From: JBBSUQ01 sp964389755
Lineage (GTDB): Bacteria > Bacteroidota > Bacteroidia > Flavobacteriales_D > Crocinitomicaceae
Direction: 5' to 3'
Length of the DNA: 64,000 bases
Assembly: GCA_964389755.1 (NCBI GenBank)
Contig: CAYMEW010000015.1
Location: 21,655 to 85,654, forward strand
Below, piece after piece: positions 1 through 9,192 of the stretch (position 1 is the first letter of the stretch; every line of letters begins with the position of its first letter). The notes under the pieces are model-generated. The model was not told the DNA's origin and made no database searches. It was given only the letters and a program-made list of their open reading frames with translations. Both the position numbers and the translations under genes were made by a program.

Positions 1-788
1 CAGCACTCATTTACCGGGTCGTGTTCCAGGAACAGGATGTACTCTTCGCGGGCTGCTTTTGCCAGGAAAGCTTCCTTTTCTTTCAGGGTGATGAGCGGAC
101 GCGTATCGTATCCCATGACGTAAGGCAGCGGAATGTGTCCGGTACTCGGTAACAGATCGGCCATAAATACCAGTTTTTTCCCCTGGTAATTAATATGCGG
201 GATCATCATGCTGTCGGTATGACCGTCTACAAAAAGCACGTCAAAACCGTTGAACGCCTTCTCGGAAAAATCTCCGGTACGATCCACGAACTTCAGTTGC
301 CCGCTTTCCTGGATCGGGAGAATGTTCTCCGCCAAAAAAGAAGCTTTTTCGCGTGCATTGGGTTCTGTGGCCCATTTCCAGTGATTCTCGTTACTCCAAA
401 AGTGCGCATTCTTAAAGACCGGTTCAAAGCGTTCCCCGTCTCCCGTCCGCTTAATGGCACCGCCGCAATGATCGAAATGCAGGTGCGTCAGGAATACGTC
501 CGTTACATCGTCCGGAGAGAATCCCAGTTTGTGCAGGTTGCCTTCCAGGCTGTCGTTGCCGTGCAGGTAATAATGCGAAAAGAATTTTTCGGATTGCTTG
601 TCCCCGATACCCGTATCTACAAGAATCAGCTTGTTACCGTCTTCGATCAAAATACTGCGCATCGCCCAGGAGCACATGTTGTTCTCATCGGCCGGGTTCG
701 TTTTCTGCCAGAGTGTTTTCGGGACAACGCCGAACATGGCACCACCGTCCAGCTTAAAATTTCCGGTATTTAAAGGATGTATTCGCAT
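1..788 (-). CDS. MBL-fold metallo-hydrolase, partial (3' end outside window)
   Basis: This frame stays open from an ATG at 788 to the window edge, about 262 codons, so the C-terminus is missing. Residues 101-107 read THLHFDH followed by CGG, the HxHxDH zinc site of the metallo-beta-lactamase fold. Upstream lies the usual beta-strand ending in Asp (ILVDTG, about 55-60). The N-terminus has no signal peptide, so it is probably cytoplasmic. Family members hydrolyse lactones, thioesters or phosphodiesters; the substrate cannot be read from this fragment. It is transcribed away from the EamA gene end, with about 95 bp between them and no clear operon partner inside the window. Confidence 0.85.
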   Translation of the reverse strand, partial: MRIHPLNTGNFKLDGGAMFGVVPKTLWQKTNPADENNMCSWAMRSILIEDGNKLILVDTGIGDKQSEKFFSHYYLHGNDSLEGNLHKLGFSPDDVTDVFLTHLHFDHCGGAIKRTGDGERFEPVFKNAHFWSNENHWKWATEPNAREKASFLAENILPIQESGQLKFVDRTGDFSEKAFNGFDVLFVDGHTDSMMIPHINYQGKKLVFMADLLPSTGHIPLPYVMGYDTRPLITLKEKEAFLAKAAREEYILFLEHDPVNEC

Positions 789-882
789 AAAGGACTTCGT
801 TTGTCGTTCGATACAAAGATTGCGATTTTAATCGAAAAGCACCTGCCGCGATCTGTGAAATTCCCTTAAATATGAGCTTGCA

Positions 883-1746
883 TTACTGTGAGAAGAGCAG
901 AAGCAGGATTGCGCTGATAGCCAACAGCAACCCTGCAATCTTTAGTCCGTTCAGCTTTTCCCTGAAAAGTAAGGCACCGCTCAGTGCGGAGAGAAGCACA
1001 ATTCCCACATTGGTCAGGGCCAGCACGGTCGTATTCGTCCATCCTGTTTCACGGTAGGCGAGCAAAAGCAGGTAGATCGAAAAATAGTTCGGGATTCCAA
1101 GCACTACGCCTGCAAGCATATTTTTCAGTTTCCAGGGCTCTCCGTGCCTGAACCAGCGCCAGCCGATGACGAACAGCCCGATCAGTCCGGCAAAACCAAA
1201 ACCGATGGCGGAGAACAGGGAAGGAGCCAACTCGTCGAGACGGGTCTGTAAACTGTAGTTCAGTAAAATGTCCAGTAAGCCGCTACCGAAGAATAGTACG
1301 AAAAGCATCCACGGCTGTTTGTTGCGCGGACTTCCCCTGCGTTGAACAGAAATCAGAAGTACGGCTGTAAAGGCAGCAAGCATCCCGCTGATGCTTAGAA
1401 ATGAAAGTGCTTCGTGGTAATAGAACAGCATGAACAGTGCTGAAACGGCCATGCTCATCTTCACAGCGATCGAAGTAATGGCCACACCGTTTAGCTGACT
1501 GCTCTTCCCGATGATCAGGAAAAGCGAAATGAATAACATTCCACAGGTAAGGCAGAACGGGATCCATTGTGTATGTTCAAGTGCGCCGGGCTGCCACTGA
1601 TGTCCGAACAATATGAAACCGAAACTGAGCGCCGTGATGTAGTTGAATACGATAGCCTGTAGCGTATTGATCCCGAAGCGTGGGAATAACCTGAAGAGGA
1701 TCAGGATCAGTGTGGATGCAAAGATCGAAAAGAGAAAGGGGATCAT
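883..1746 (-). CDS. EamA/DMT-family transporter
   Basis: The 287-residue protein is almost entirely hydrophobic, with about ten membrane segments in two similar halves, as in the EamA (DMT) drug/metabolite transporter superfamily. It begins directly in a membrane helix (MIPFLFSIFAS) and ends in one, matching the usual length of about 290-300 residues. Its start overlaps the ribD stop by four bases (ATGA), so the two are very likely co-transcribed and translationally coupled. Coupling to a riboflavin gene makes flavin or precursor transport conceivable, but EamA proteins carry many substrates and nothing in the sequence fixes one. Confidence 0.85.
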   Translation of the reverse strand: MIPFLFSIFASTLILILFRLFPRFGINTLQAIVFNYITALSFGFILFGHQWQPGALEHTQWIPFCLTCGMLFISLFLIIGKSSQLNGVAITSIAVKMSMAVSALFMLFYYHEALSFLSISGMLAAFTAVLLISVQRRGSPRNKQPWMLFVLFFGSGLLDILLNYSLQTRLDELAPSLFSAIGFGFAGLIGLFVIGWRWFRHGEPWKLKNMLAGVVLGIPNYFSIYLLLLAYRETGWTNTTVLALTNVGIVLLSALSGALLFREKLNGLKIAGLLLAISAILLLLFSQ

Positions 1747-2780
1747 GCCTTGCGGTAATAAAAGATCTCGTCTTCCAGAAAGTGCTCGCTGTGATCGGGT
1801 AACCCAAGTAAGTCGGGGGCTTTCAGTCCGTCGCCGAAATAGCCCGGACCTCGGATGATGCGAATCTCGTCGTAAAGTCCGGAGCTCAGGAATTGTTCCA
1901 GTACAGCTTTGCCACCTTCAACCAGAACGGATTGTATCTCACGTTCGTAAAGTGTTTTCAGGATTTCAGAAATGGCATTTGTTTCCGTGCGCACGAGTGT
2001 CACTCCGTCAAGACTTTCGTCCCTGATCGTATTCAATAACAGCGTCGGTGCGCTTCCGTCAAAGACCACATAGTCCGTTAAAGAAAGTTCCAGCCGGCTA
2101 TCCAGTACGATGCGAGTCGGATTTAAGCCGCTTACTGCGCGTACGGTAAGTGATGGATTGTCGTTCAGGACGGTTCGTTTTCCCACGAGAATGGCAGCTT
2201 CCTCGCTTCGCCAGTTATGTACGAGTACCTGCGTTTCAGGAGCGCTGATCCGCCGGATGCCCTGTTCACCTGCGGCGCGCGGAGCATCTATGTAACCGTC
2301 CGTCGTTTGTGCCCATTTCAGAATAACATAGGGGCGCTTGCGCCGATGAAAAGTGAAGAAACGTTTGTTAAGTGCGAGGCATTCGCTTTCCAGGACGCCC
2401 GTGCTTACTTCGATACCGGCCATTTTCAGGCGCTCGATCCCTTTTCCGTTCACGGCGTCGAACGGATCGCGACAACCGATCACCACGCGTTTGAAGCCGC
2501 AGCGTATCAACAGGTCGGCACAGGGAGGAGTTTTTCCGAAGTGGGCACAGGGTTCCAGGCTTACGTAGATTGTCGCTTCTCCGAGCAGACTTTGATCACT
2601 GACGGAGTTCACGGCGTTGACTTCCGCATGCGGACCGCCGTAGAATGCATGGTATCCCTCGCCGATTACGCGGTCCTCGTGTACGATTACGGCACCCACC
2701 ATCGGATTTGGGGCGACCCGCCGTTTTCCGAGACGAGCCAGTTCGATACAGCGTGTCATGTACAATTCGTCCGAAAGCAT
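1743..2780 (-). CDS. ribD: Bifunctional riboflavin biosynthesis deaminase/reductase
   Basis: RibD carries out two successive steps of riboflavin synthesis: deamination of the diaminopyrimidine product of GTP cyclohydrolase II, then reduction of the ribose side chain. The N-terminal deaminase domain (about 1-145) shows the zinc site HAEVNA at 51-56 and PCAHFGKTPPCA at 77-88. The reductase domain starts near 150 (VILKWAQTTDGYID) and runs to the end. Length 345 is normal. The start at 2780 lies 72 bp from the divergent MFS gene at 2853, so the two share a short promoter region. I looked for an FMN riboswitch upstream; the gap is too short and I see none. Confidence 0.95.
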   Translation of the reverse strand: MLSDELYMTRCIELARLGKRRVAPNPMVGAVIVHEDRVIGEGYHAFYGGPHAEVNAVNSVSDQSLLGEATIYVSLEPCAHFGKTPPCADLLIRCGFKRVVIGCRDPFDAVNGKGIERLKMAGIEVSTGVLESECLALNKRFFTFHRRKRPYVILKWAQTTDGYIDAPRAAGEQGIRRISAPETQVLVHNWRSEEAAILVGKRTVLNDNPSLTVRAVSGLNPTRIVLDSRLELSLTDYVVFDGSAPTLLLNTIRDESLDGVTLVRTETNAISEILKTLYEREIQSVLVEGGKAVLEQFLSSGLYDEIRIIRGPGYFGDGLKAPDLLGLPDHSEHFLEDEIFYYRKA

Positions 2781-2852
2781 ACGCGAATATACGCAGAAAG
2801 CACGAAAGCAGAGCCCGGTGTGTAATTCACTGAAAATGCTATATTCGTAGCC

Positions 2853-4100
2853 ATGAAAACGTTTTCTACACGCGAGCGAATGGGCTACCTGTTCAGCTTA
2901 CCGGTCATCGTAGCCTCGCTGGGTTACTTCGTGGATATTTACGACCTGCTGCTCTTCGGAATCGTACGCCTTGAAAGCATCCGCTCGCTGGGCATTACCC
3001 AGCCCGATGCAGGCGCTTTTATTCTCAACTGGCAAATGGCAGGATTGCTGATCGGCGGAATTCTATGGGGAATACTGGGCGATAAAAAAGGCCGGCTGTC
3101 CGTACTTTTCGGATCCATCCTGCTCTACAGCACGGCTAATATACTTTGTGGATTCCTGCCCCACATCGGTTTTATGGACAAACTGAACGCGTATGCACTT
3201 CTGCGATTCATTGCCGGGATCGGCTTAGCAGGGGAACTCGGTGCGGGGATTACGCTCGTTGCGGAATCGCTTCCCAGGGAATTGCGCGCGCTCGGAACAT
3301 CACTTGTTGCCGGTTTTGGCCTGCTCGGTGCCGTGGTAGCAGGATTCACAGTGAAGTTGAGTTCCGACTGGACGATTTCCTATTTTATCGGGGGGATCAT
3401 GGGCATTGGGCTGCTCTTTCTGCGTATCGGGGTATTAGAGTCCGGTATGTTCAAAGAGGTCCGGCAAACCGAAGGCATTAAACGCGGAAGTTTCCTGTAT
3501 TTCTTCAGCAATCGCGACCGGCTTTTGCGCTACCTCAAATGCATTGCCATCGGTTTACCAACCTGGTATTGTATCGGGATACTGGCTTTTTTCTGTGATG
3601 AGATCGGCCGCGGACTCGGAATTTCCGAAGTTGTGAAGCCCCAGTATGCCATTCCCTTTGCCTATGCCGGAATCTCCGTGGGCGACTTTGCCAGCGGATT
3701 CCTCAGCAACCGGCTACGCTCCCGAAAACGATCGATTCTGTACATGCTGCTCTTTACCCTGCTGGGCGTCGTACTGATGCTCTTCGGTCCGAACGGAAGC
3801 GCCACTTCGTATTATGTCTATTGCGTCTGGCTCGGGCTCGGCACCGGTTACTGGGCCATGTTTGTAACACTCGGAGCCGAACAGTTCGGGACCAACATCC
3901 GTTCCACCGCTGCAACGACTATTCCGAATATGGTGCGCGGACTCCTGGTGGTCATGGTTTTGCTTTATGACTGGTTAAAGCCCGGAAGCAGGATGATCTA
4001 CGCTGCTGCGGTTGTCGGTGTGATCGCCTTCGGCCTCGCCTTTTATTCGTCACTGACCATTAGCGAAACCCACGATAAGGATCTCAACTTCATTGAATAA
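2853..4100 (+). CDS. MFS transporter
   Basis: The 415-residue protein has about twelve membrane helices. It carries the loop 2-3 signature of the major facilitator superfamily (GDKKGRL, about 75-81), and the motif after helix 1 (DIYDLLLFG) resembles sugar-phosphate or aromatic-acid/H+ symporter types. A run RFIAGIGLAGELGAG marks helix 4. The ATG follows a TATATTCG element resembling the Bacteroidota -7 box. It is divergent from ribD. The substrate is unknown. Confidence 0.88.
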   Translation: MKTFSTRERMGYLFSLPVIVASLGYFVDIYDLLLFGIVRLESIRSLGITQPDAGAFILNWQMAGLLIGGILWGILGDKKGRLSVLFGSILLYSTANILCGFLPHIGFMDKLNAYALLRFIAGIGLAGELGAGITLVAESLPRELRALGTSLVAGFGLLGAVVAGFTVKLSSDWTISYFIGGIMGIGLLFLRIGVLESGMFKEVRQTEGIKRGSFLYFFSNRDRLLRYLKCIAIGLPTWYCIGILAFFCDEIGRGLGISEVVKPQYAIPFAYAGISVGDFASGFLSNRLRSRKRSILYMLLFTLLGVVLMLFGPNGSATSYYVYCVWLGLGTGYWAMFVTLGAEQFGTNIRSTAATTIPNMVRGLLVVMVLLYDWLKPGSRMIYAAAVVGVIAFGLAFYSSLTISETHDKDLNFIE

Positions 4101-4231
4101 TTACTCCGTCTTTGACTATGGAAAGTGCTTCTGCACTCACACCAGGTTCTCCATTGAATTTTCGCCTATCCGATAAAGTGTCCGATCAAATGCTTATTTT
4201 TAGCTAAATACAAACTCAGGAATCCGAAACT

Positions 4232-4987
4232 ATGCGCATTTCAGTAATCACCTGCATCCTCGTGGCCGGAACGTTTATGGCCTGCACCGATCAAACGGAT
4301 GAAAAACAAATGGAAGGAGGATCAGATGCAAACATATCCGACAGCCTTTCAATGAATGACAGTACGAATGTCGCAACGAATTCCGATACGCTGCACCTGG
4401 GCAGTTACGTCCTTGAATTGCATTCCGGGGGACCGGTAAAGATCTCGAAAACGTACGACGGTGAGTGGAGTGCCGATGAAAAATTGCCACATACACCGCG
4501 CATTCGCAGAACCGGTGACAGTCTTATTTTGACGCTTAATAATGGTAAGACCGTTTCTTTGGTCAATATTCCCTTTTGGGACGATGCGGAAGGCAATCAC
4601 AACATGGATGAAACGGTTAATTACGCATACTTCAGGGATATCGGCAACTACTGGGAAGTACAGGCATTCTGTTACGAATGCAATTACATGGTCTTTGTAA
4701 ACAAGGAAACCGGGAAAACCTTCACAACGATCGGTCCCGGAGTGATCTCCCCCTCGGGGAACCTGTTGTTCTGCGCGAACATCGACCTGGAAGCCGGCTT
4801 TTCACTGAACGGTATCGAACTATACCGGAAAGAAAGTCAGGGCTACAGCCTCGTTGCTACCCGCGAACTACCCTGGAGCATCCACCAGTTGCGCTGGAAG
4901 AACGATTCCACCATCGCCGGCCAGCGCGTGGGTTTGACGGAAGACATGGATTTCGAGCTGTTCGAAGTGGAATTGCGGGTTAGGTAA
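4232..4987 (+). CDS. Predicted lipoprotein, unknown function
   Basis: The 251-residue protein starts with a lipoprotein signal peptide; the lipobox TFMAC places the lipidated Cys at residue 18. An acidic Ser/Asn-rich linker follows (to about 50), then a mostly beta-strand domain. I do not recognise the family. Base use matches the core genome rather than the AT-rich genes that follow. TATTTTTA at about 4194, just upstream, could serve as a -7 box. The next gene (5006) starts 18 bp after its stop and may be co-transcribed. Confidence 0.75.
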   Translation: MRISVITCILVAGTFMACTDQTDEKQMEGGSDANISDSLSMNDSTNVATNSDTLHLGSYVLELHSGGPVKISKTYDGEWSADEKLPHTPRIRRTGDSLILTLNNGKTVSLVNIPFWDDAEGNHNMDETVNYAYFRDIGNYWEVQAFCYECNYMVFVNKETGKTFTTIGPGVISPSGNLLFCANIDLEAGFSLNGIELYRKESQGYSLVATRELPWSIHQLRWKNDSTIAGQRVGLTEDMDFELFEVELRVR

Positions 4988-5005
4988 AGGCTAAACAGAC
5001 GAGAA

Positions 5006-5551
5006 ATGAGACAGGAAGCAGTGTTTGAAAGCAAAGCATTTTACCTTTGGGTCGTGGCAAGCGGGCTGGCCATTCTTTGTACGCCATTCATGGTAGGAGA
5101 AGTCGGGGAGGGATACTGGATAACTGCTCTTGTCATCTTCCTACTCATCGCCGGCACGTCGGTCCGCAAGTTTACTTTTTATAATAATCGCATTGTTCGA
5201 ACGGCTGTATTTCGTCCCTTTTTTCGGAAGAAGCAATACGCGTACGACGAACTTTTATTTGTCGAGATCAGGAAAAGAAAAGAACCCTATCAGCGTCCAT
5301 ACATCAATCTGCATGTGAACCCGAAACGCATTTCAAGCATATTCTTTGCACACCGTGCGTTCATCTTTTCCGATTATAAAGAACTGAAGCCTTTAATTTT
5401 GCACCTGATCCGCAGGAACGTCGCCATACGACTCAACATGACAAAAGAATATCCTGATGAATTCACTTACTTGTCCGAACTTGTTTTAAAAAATAACGGC
5501 AAACTACTTTCGGCAAAAGATATGGGTGAATATCGAAAGCGAAACGTGTGA
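5006..5551 (+). CDS. Small membrane protein, unknown function
   Basis: The 181-residue protein has two membrane helices near the N-terminus (about 11-28 and 36-52) followed by a soluble basic domain of roughly 125 residues with several beta strands. The arrangement resembles PH-like membrane-associated proteins, but I cannot name a family. It follows the 4232 lipoprotein closely and precedes the frameshifted lipoprotein by 10 bp, so the three may form one transcript. It marks the point where base composition becomes more AT-rich. Confidence 0.7.
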   Translation: MRQEAVFESKAFYLWVVASGLAILCTPFMVGEVGEGYWITALVIFLLIAGTSVRKFTFYNNRIVRTAVFRPFFRKKQYAYDELLFVEIRKRKEPYQRPYINLHVNPKRISSIFFAHRAFIFSDYKELKPLILHLIRRNVAIRLNMTKEYPDEFTYLSELVLKNNGKLLSAKDMGEYRKRNV

Positions 5552-5581
5552 GAACGTATAATGACTAAACAAAAAAATACA

Positions 5582-6279
5582 ATGGGAACCACTTATTTTG
5601 TAAGATGCACTTTCTACATCCTGCTCAGTATCGGATTCGTTTTGAATTCCTGCGATGCTTCTCCGCCCAGAGTAAAACACGTTCCGATAAATTGCAATTC
5701 AAACATGTGTATCACACGAGAAATAATGGATGAAGGCGCATTTGGTAGTTCATTCACTAGCTATGCCATAAAGATAGGACGTCACATTCAAAAAATAAAA
5801 ATTCAGCATTTTAAAATATTGGATAGCCTTTATGGGAAGATTCGAATACAGTCGTTGCCCTTTTTGACGACTTAAATAGGGATGAGTTTTTCTCGGATAC
5901 CAGTTACGTCGTAACGGTTAGTGGACAGCGTATCGAGGTCTGTCAGCTTAATAAATTCAGGTATTTTACAAATATCCGGCTGATTGATTCAATTCCGTTT
6001 AACGCAGAAAGGACGGCATACAAATACAGTGTATCAGCTCCTGATTTTCCGGGTGAAAAGTACATTCAGTATTCTGTTTCGGGGTCGTCGAAGCAGCTTC
6101 CGGTCAGGGGCAACCTCATTTGGGCGAATCAATGGTTGTACACTGATCCCATGTTGAGTCTTGAAGTTCGTGAACCTGGAAAACTAACTTTGACCTTTGA
6201 TAAACAGTATGAAAATGCCATTTTGTTTGTCGACACCTCACTAATAGAAGTTCGGCCAGTTAATAGATGGGGTGGTTAA
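5582..6279 (+). pseudogene. Lipoprotein gene broken by a frameshift
   Basis: The first frame starts at 5582 (or at an upstream ATG at 5561), encodes a signal peptide with lipobox VLNSC, and stops at 5873-5875. A second frame, shifted by -1, is open from about 5827 to a stop at 6277-6279 and reads as ordinary protein (for example NTVVALFDDLNRDEFFS, ending VRPVNRWGG). Neither half looks complete alone. Joining them after DSLYGKIR gives a lipoprotein of about 230 residues. The break must lie between 5827 (a stop in the second frame ends there) and 5875; a single-base loss explains it. It could be a true pseudogene or a sequencing/assembly error. The function of the intact protein is unknown. Confidence 0.7.
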
Positions 6280-6547
6280 AATGGCTTTATATGCTGGCTG
6301 GACCGGTCCTGTTTTTAACTGTAATTACAGCAATTCGATCTTAGAAGAAATTAGATAATGGATTTAGTTATAATACACAAATATATCGCTAAAGTTATGG
6401 GCTTGTTCGTGTGAATTCCGTCCATTTTCTGTTAAAGGAATGAAAGGAATTCACATGAACGCGAACCGCAGAATCGTGCCGATAACCTTTCTTTGGTAAT
6501 TACAAATGTTGTTGAGGAATCCAATTTGAACGATTTATATTCATAAT
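6280..6547. other. Intergenic, AT-rich, with one long inverted repeat
   Basis: No convincing gene is present. A 26-codon ORF from 6284 has no support. An inverted repeat lies at 6405-6419 and 6446-6460: 15-base arms matching at 14 positions, separated by 26 bases. It has no T-tract next to it, so it is not an obvious intrinsic terminator. Confidence 0.5.
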
Positions 6548-6799
6548 ATGAATGAAGAAGACTTTCTTAAGAAAAAAAACAACTTAATGGATCTGATTTC
6601 AAAAAGCATGTTGGAAACAGGCATTAGTATGCAGCAAAGAGCCTCGTTGGTTAAACTGTTAGAAATATTAAACCGATATTCATTTCAAAATAGAATAGAC
6701 AGGAAAGGTTTACTCACGCACACAATTATCGATAGTTTGGAACTGGACCATTCCGTAGGTGGAGAACTAATAAGGTTTGACAGCGAAATCCATCAATGA
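6548..6799 (+). CDS. Small helical protein, unknown function
   Basis: This 83-residue protein is predicted to be largely alpha-helical, Lys/Glu/Leu-rich, without a signal peptide or membrane helix, so it is probably cytoplasmic. It differs from most neighbours in this AT-rich stretch, which look like lipoproteins. I do not recognise it. Small cytoplasmic helical proteins in such runs are often immunity or antitoxin-like, but no partner is visible and this is only a guess. Confidence 0.6.
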   Translation: MNEEDFLKKKNNLMDLISKSMLETGISMQQRASLVKLLEILNRYSFQNRIDRKGLLTHTIIDSLELDHSVGGELIRFDSEIHQ

Positions 6800-6946
6800 T
6801 ATATTAAGAGGAGCAACTCCTTACAAAAATATAAACATCATGCTTAATCTGCACTCCTGGTTTATTTTCTAAATTAGAAGATGTGAACGTCACTGGGTCA
6901 TTTTTTTCTGCGATCGTCGTGACCTGCATTCAATATTACAATTTTA

Positions 6947-7351
6947 ATGAAAGCAACAAAACTGATTTTCTGCGTATTCCTCCTTACCTCATGTCTGTCC
7001 GATTACAAACTGGATACATTAAATAATGATTTTAAAATAGGGTACGTCGAATTATCCAGATACAGAAATATCTATTATCAAGATCAGGGATTATTTCACA
7101 GGAAATGTGTTTATTCGGTAATTGTAGATGACCAGTTCATTTACGTCAAAACCCACCCGTTTAATAAACAAAATACGCTTGTGAAAGATTCTAGTATGCT
7201 GTTTGTTATTGATCTGGAAAAATATAAGCTACAACCGGATCAGGAGAATAGCCCGGGGATATTGGGTCCTTTTAAGGAAGAAGATTTCAAAAACAGCACA
7301 TTAGGAAGAAGTATTAAAAATGAAGATTGGCTGGAATATCCGTTTGAGTAG
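6947..7351 (+). CDS. Small predicted lipoprotein, unknown function
   Basis: The 134-residue protein has a short signal peptide with lipobox LLTSC (Cys at 16). The remainder is a small mixed alpha/beta domain rich in Tyr, Lys and Asp. No family is recognised. It is AT-rich like its neighbours, has its own upstream gap of about 150 bp, and is probably transcribed alone. Its likely location is the inner face of the outer membrane or the periplasmic face of the inner membrane. Confidence 0.65.
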   Translation: MKATKLIFCVFLLTSCLSDYKLDTLNNDFKIGYVELSRYRNIYYQDQGLFHRKCVYSVIVDDQFIYVKTHPFNKQNTLVKDSSMLFVIDLEKYKLQPDQENSPGILGPFKEEDFKNSTLGRSIKNEDWLEYPFE

Positions 7352-7482
7352 AAGAATTATTTTGATACAGGTCTGCTTAAAAGAGGTGGAGTGATCGAAT
7401 AGATTCATTAAAGAAAAAGAAAAACATGCTGACCCTTTTAAAACAGAAAGCGGTAGATTCAAACACAGAAACAGAACGAGGA

Positions 7483-7980
7483 ATGAGTCACATGAAATTA
7501 TTAAAACCGACTATTCAAATGCACACGTTATTCGTTAAATTTTTATTGGTATTTGGCTTGGCCTCATGCAGGACCGATAATGATCCAGGTATGGATAAAG
7601 TTCAAGTATTTAATGAGAATAATGTTGGTTTAAATATCGAAAGGGTGTTTAAGGACTCCGTTGGCTATACAATAATGGGTAATTTGGTTAATCAAGGATC
7701 TGATTCGATTGAGATATTGCCAAATGATCATAGTAGCTTTGTCTGTTATTTTAAGATTGCTTTTTTTAAGGACAATGAATGGTCTGATTGGAAAGAATGT
7801 TTGCCTAAATATTATGTAGAATTTCCTGACCATATAGTTTTAGAACCAAATGCTAGCGTAAATTTTCGACTCAATTCGCGTATTGATTTTGGAGAATCAG
7901 ATAATGCGTTTGAAGGATTAAAACTGAAGTTTAGTCGAATAGATGTTGATTCCGTGATTGTTGATTATTATTTGAATTAG
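7483..7980 (+). CDS. Predicted lipoprotein, unknown function
   Basis: An upstream ATG exists at 7426, but a GAGG run just before 7483 and a signal peptide starting near 7492 (MKLLKPT) favour a start at 7483 or 7492. The signal peptide ends in lipobox GLASC, and about 140 residues of beta-rich sequence follow (YTIMGNLVNQGSDSIEI, then strands to the end), resembling an Ig-like or DUF4352-like fold. I cannot assign a family with confidence. It is AT-rich and sits in the run of orphan lipoproteins. Confidence 0.65.
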   Translation: MSHMKLLKPTIQMHTLFVKFLLVFGLASCRTDNDPGMDKVQVFNENNVGLNIERVFKDSVGYTIMGNLVNQGSDSIEILPNDHSSFVCYFKIAFFKDNEWSDWKECLPKYYVEFPDHIVLEPNASVNFRLNSRIDFGESDNAFEGLKLKFSRIDVDSVIVDYYLN

Positions 7981-8004
7981 CACAAATGATTGTAATCAAC
8001 TCAG

Positions 8005-8065
8005 TGCGCATTCACCACTCGAGTGGGCGTATTTTGCCCCGCACGATTCAAACCATTCGGGCTTA
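8005..8065. repeat. 61-bp intergenic repeat, copy A
   Basis: This stretch is about 80% identical to 9953-10013, allowing a one-base gap in each copy. Both copies begin TGCGCATTCAC and share a GGCGTATTTT core. Both lie upstream of a gene, and copy B ends inside a promoter. A weaker third resemblance (GAAGTGGCGTTTT) occurs at about 8996-9008. Confidence 0.7.
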
Positions 8066-8153
8066 AATCTAGATTTTAATAAAAGTGTATGTAATTTTAC
8101 AATCCGAAAAATTGGGCAGCATTATCAAATTATCCATATTTACCATTTAGATA

Positions 8154-8579
8154 TTGAATTATATAGAAAACAAAAGCGAATATTATAATAGCGATTGGGA
8201 TCGCATGTGGAAGGATATATTGAATTATGCAATGAATAATTCAGACTACGTATCTTTTAATATTTTATTCGAAGATGAGCGATTAAAAAAAATGATAACA
8301 GATTTCAATGGTATTATTAAAACCGTGGATAAAGAGTACCAAAGTGGGAAATCGGTTTTTTTTCCAATATCTGAAAAAATATCGGCTTTTCTTATTAAGA
8401 AAGAATTTAATGATTGGATTAATTTTTGCGTTGAGGATCCATCATTTTGGAAAGATGATAGGGAGTTTGTAGCGACGATTTCGCATGAAGGATATATTAT
8501 GTTTAATATTGAGGAGAAAGAAAAAAAATACTTCGCTGATATTGGACTAATGACTTTTAAAGTTCGACAAAGGATTTAA
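8154..8579 (+). CDS. Small cytoplasmic protein, unknown function
   Basis: The 141-residue frame begins with a TTG just after an in-frame stop; the first ATG is codon 18 (8205), so the start is uncertain. The protein is hydrophilic, rich in Asn, Asp, Lys, Phe and Trp, with no signal peptide. Such composition is seen in small immunity-type proteins, but no specific motif supports that. It follows repeat copy A by about 90 bp and precedes another orphan lipoprotein. Confidence 0.55.
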   Translation: MNYIENKSEYYNSDWDRMWKDILNYAMNNSDYVSFNILFEDERLKKMITDFNGIIKTVDKEYQSGKSVFFPISEKISAFLIKKEFNDWINFCVEDPSFWKDDREFVATISHEGYIMFNIEEKEKKYFADIGLMTFKVRQRI

Positions 8580-8651
8580 AGAGAGTTTAAGATAGATTAT
8601 ATAATTAGTTAAATTGTCGCGAGGTGCTGCTCAGCAATATTATATTCGTCT

Positions 8652-8975
8652 ATGATTAGGAATAATATTAGTCAATTGGGTTATATACTAATTTTAATTT
8701 TTACAAGCCATTCTTGTACGGAAAAAGACCCGTTTTATTATGTAGAGTTTAAGGACCTGAAAATTTTGGAAGTAGGAAACCAAACTGGCACAAATATCTT
8801 TCTGGTACAAGAGAAAAGCGTACCTGAAATTACAGAGGGTTATTCATTTGTTGAATACGACAAAAACAAATTAAGTAAGTTACATGTTGGAGACGTTTTA
8901 AGAAAGAGAAGAGGATCATACGATATCTATATCTATAGATCGGGTAAATGTGTTCAGCGTTTAAGTAGAGATTGA
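8652..8975 (+). CDS. Small predicted lipoprotein, unknown function
   Basis: This 107-residue protein has a hydrophobic N-terminus (YILILIFTSHSC) with the lipidated Cys near 22, then a small basic domain ending in a Lys/Arg-rich beta region. No family is recognised. It is AT-rich and lies 72 bp after the preceding gene. The lipobox is weak (SHSC), so a plain signal peptide is possible. Confidence 0.55.
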   Translation: MIRNNISQLGYILILIFTSHSCTEKDPFYYVEFKDLKILEVGNQTGTNIFLVQEKSVPEITEGYSFVEYDKNKLSKLHVGDVLRKRRGSYDIYIYRSGKCVQRLSRD

Positions 8976-9192
8976 TGAGTAGTTTGGAAGTAGGCGAAGT
9001 GGCGTTTTCTCTCTAAGTGTAAATGTTGCGCCATTTGCTTACTGCGTGTTATGGGTATTTAATATTTGCGCATTTCAATTCGATGGTTTATTTTTTGCTT
9101 CTTAAGAAATTTAATCAAGTCAAAGGCTTTTACGGGAAATGAAATTAACGAAGCTGACTTCAAGTTATGCAGTTTTTCAAAAGCCAGTACTT

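Noticed and set aside
2781..2852. FMN riboswitch before ribD
   Set aside because: The 72-bp gap to the divergent gene is too short and shows no matching structure.
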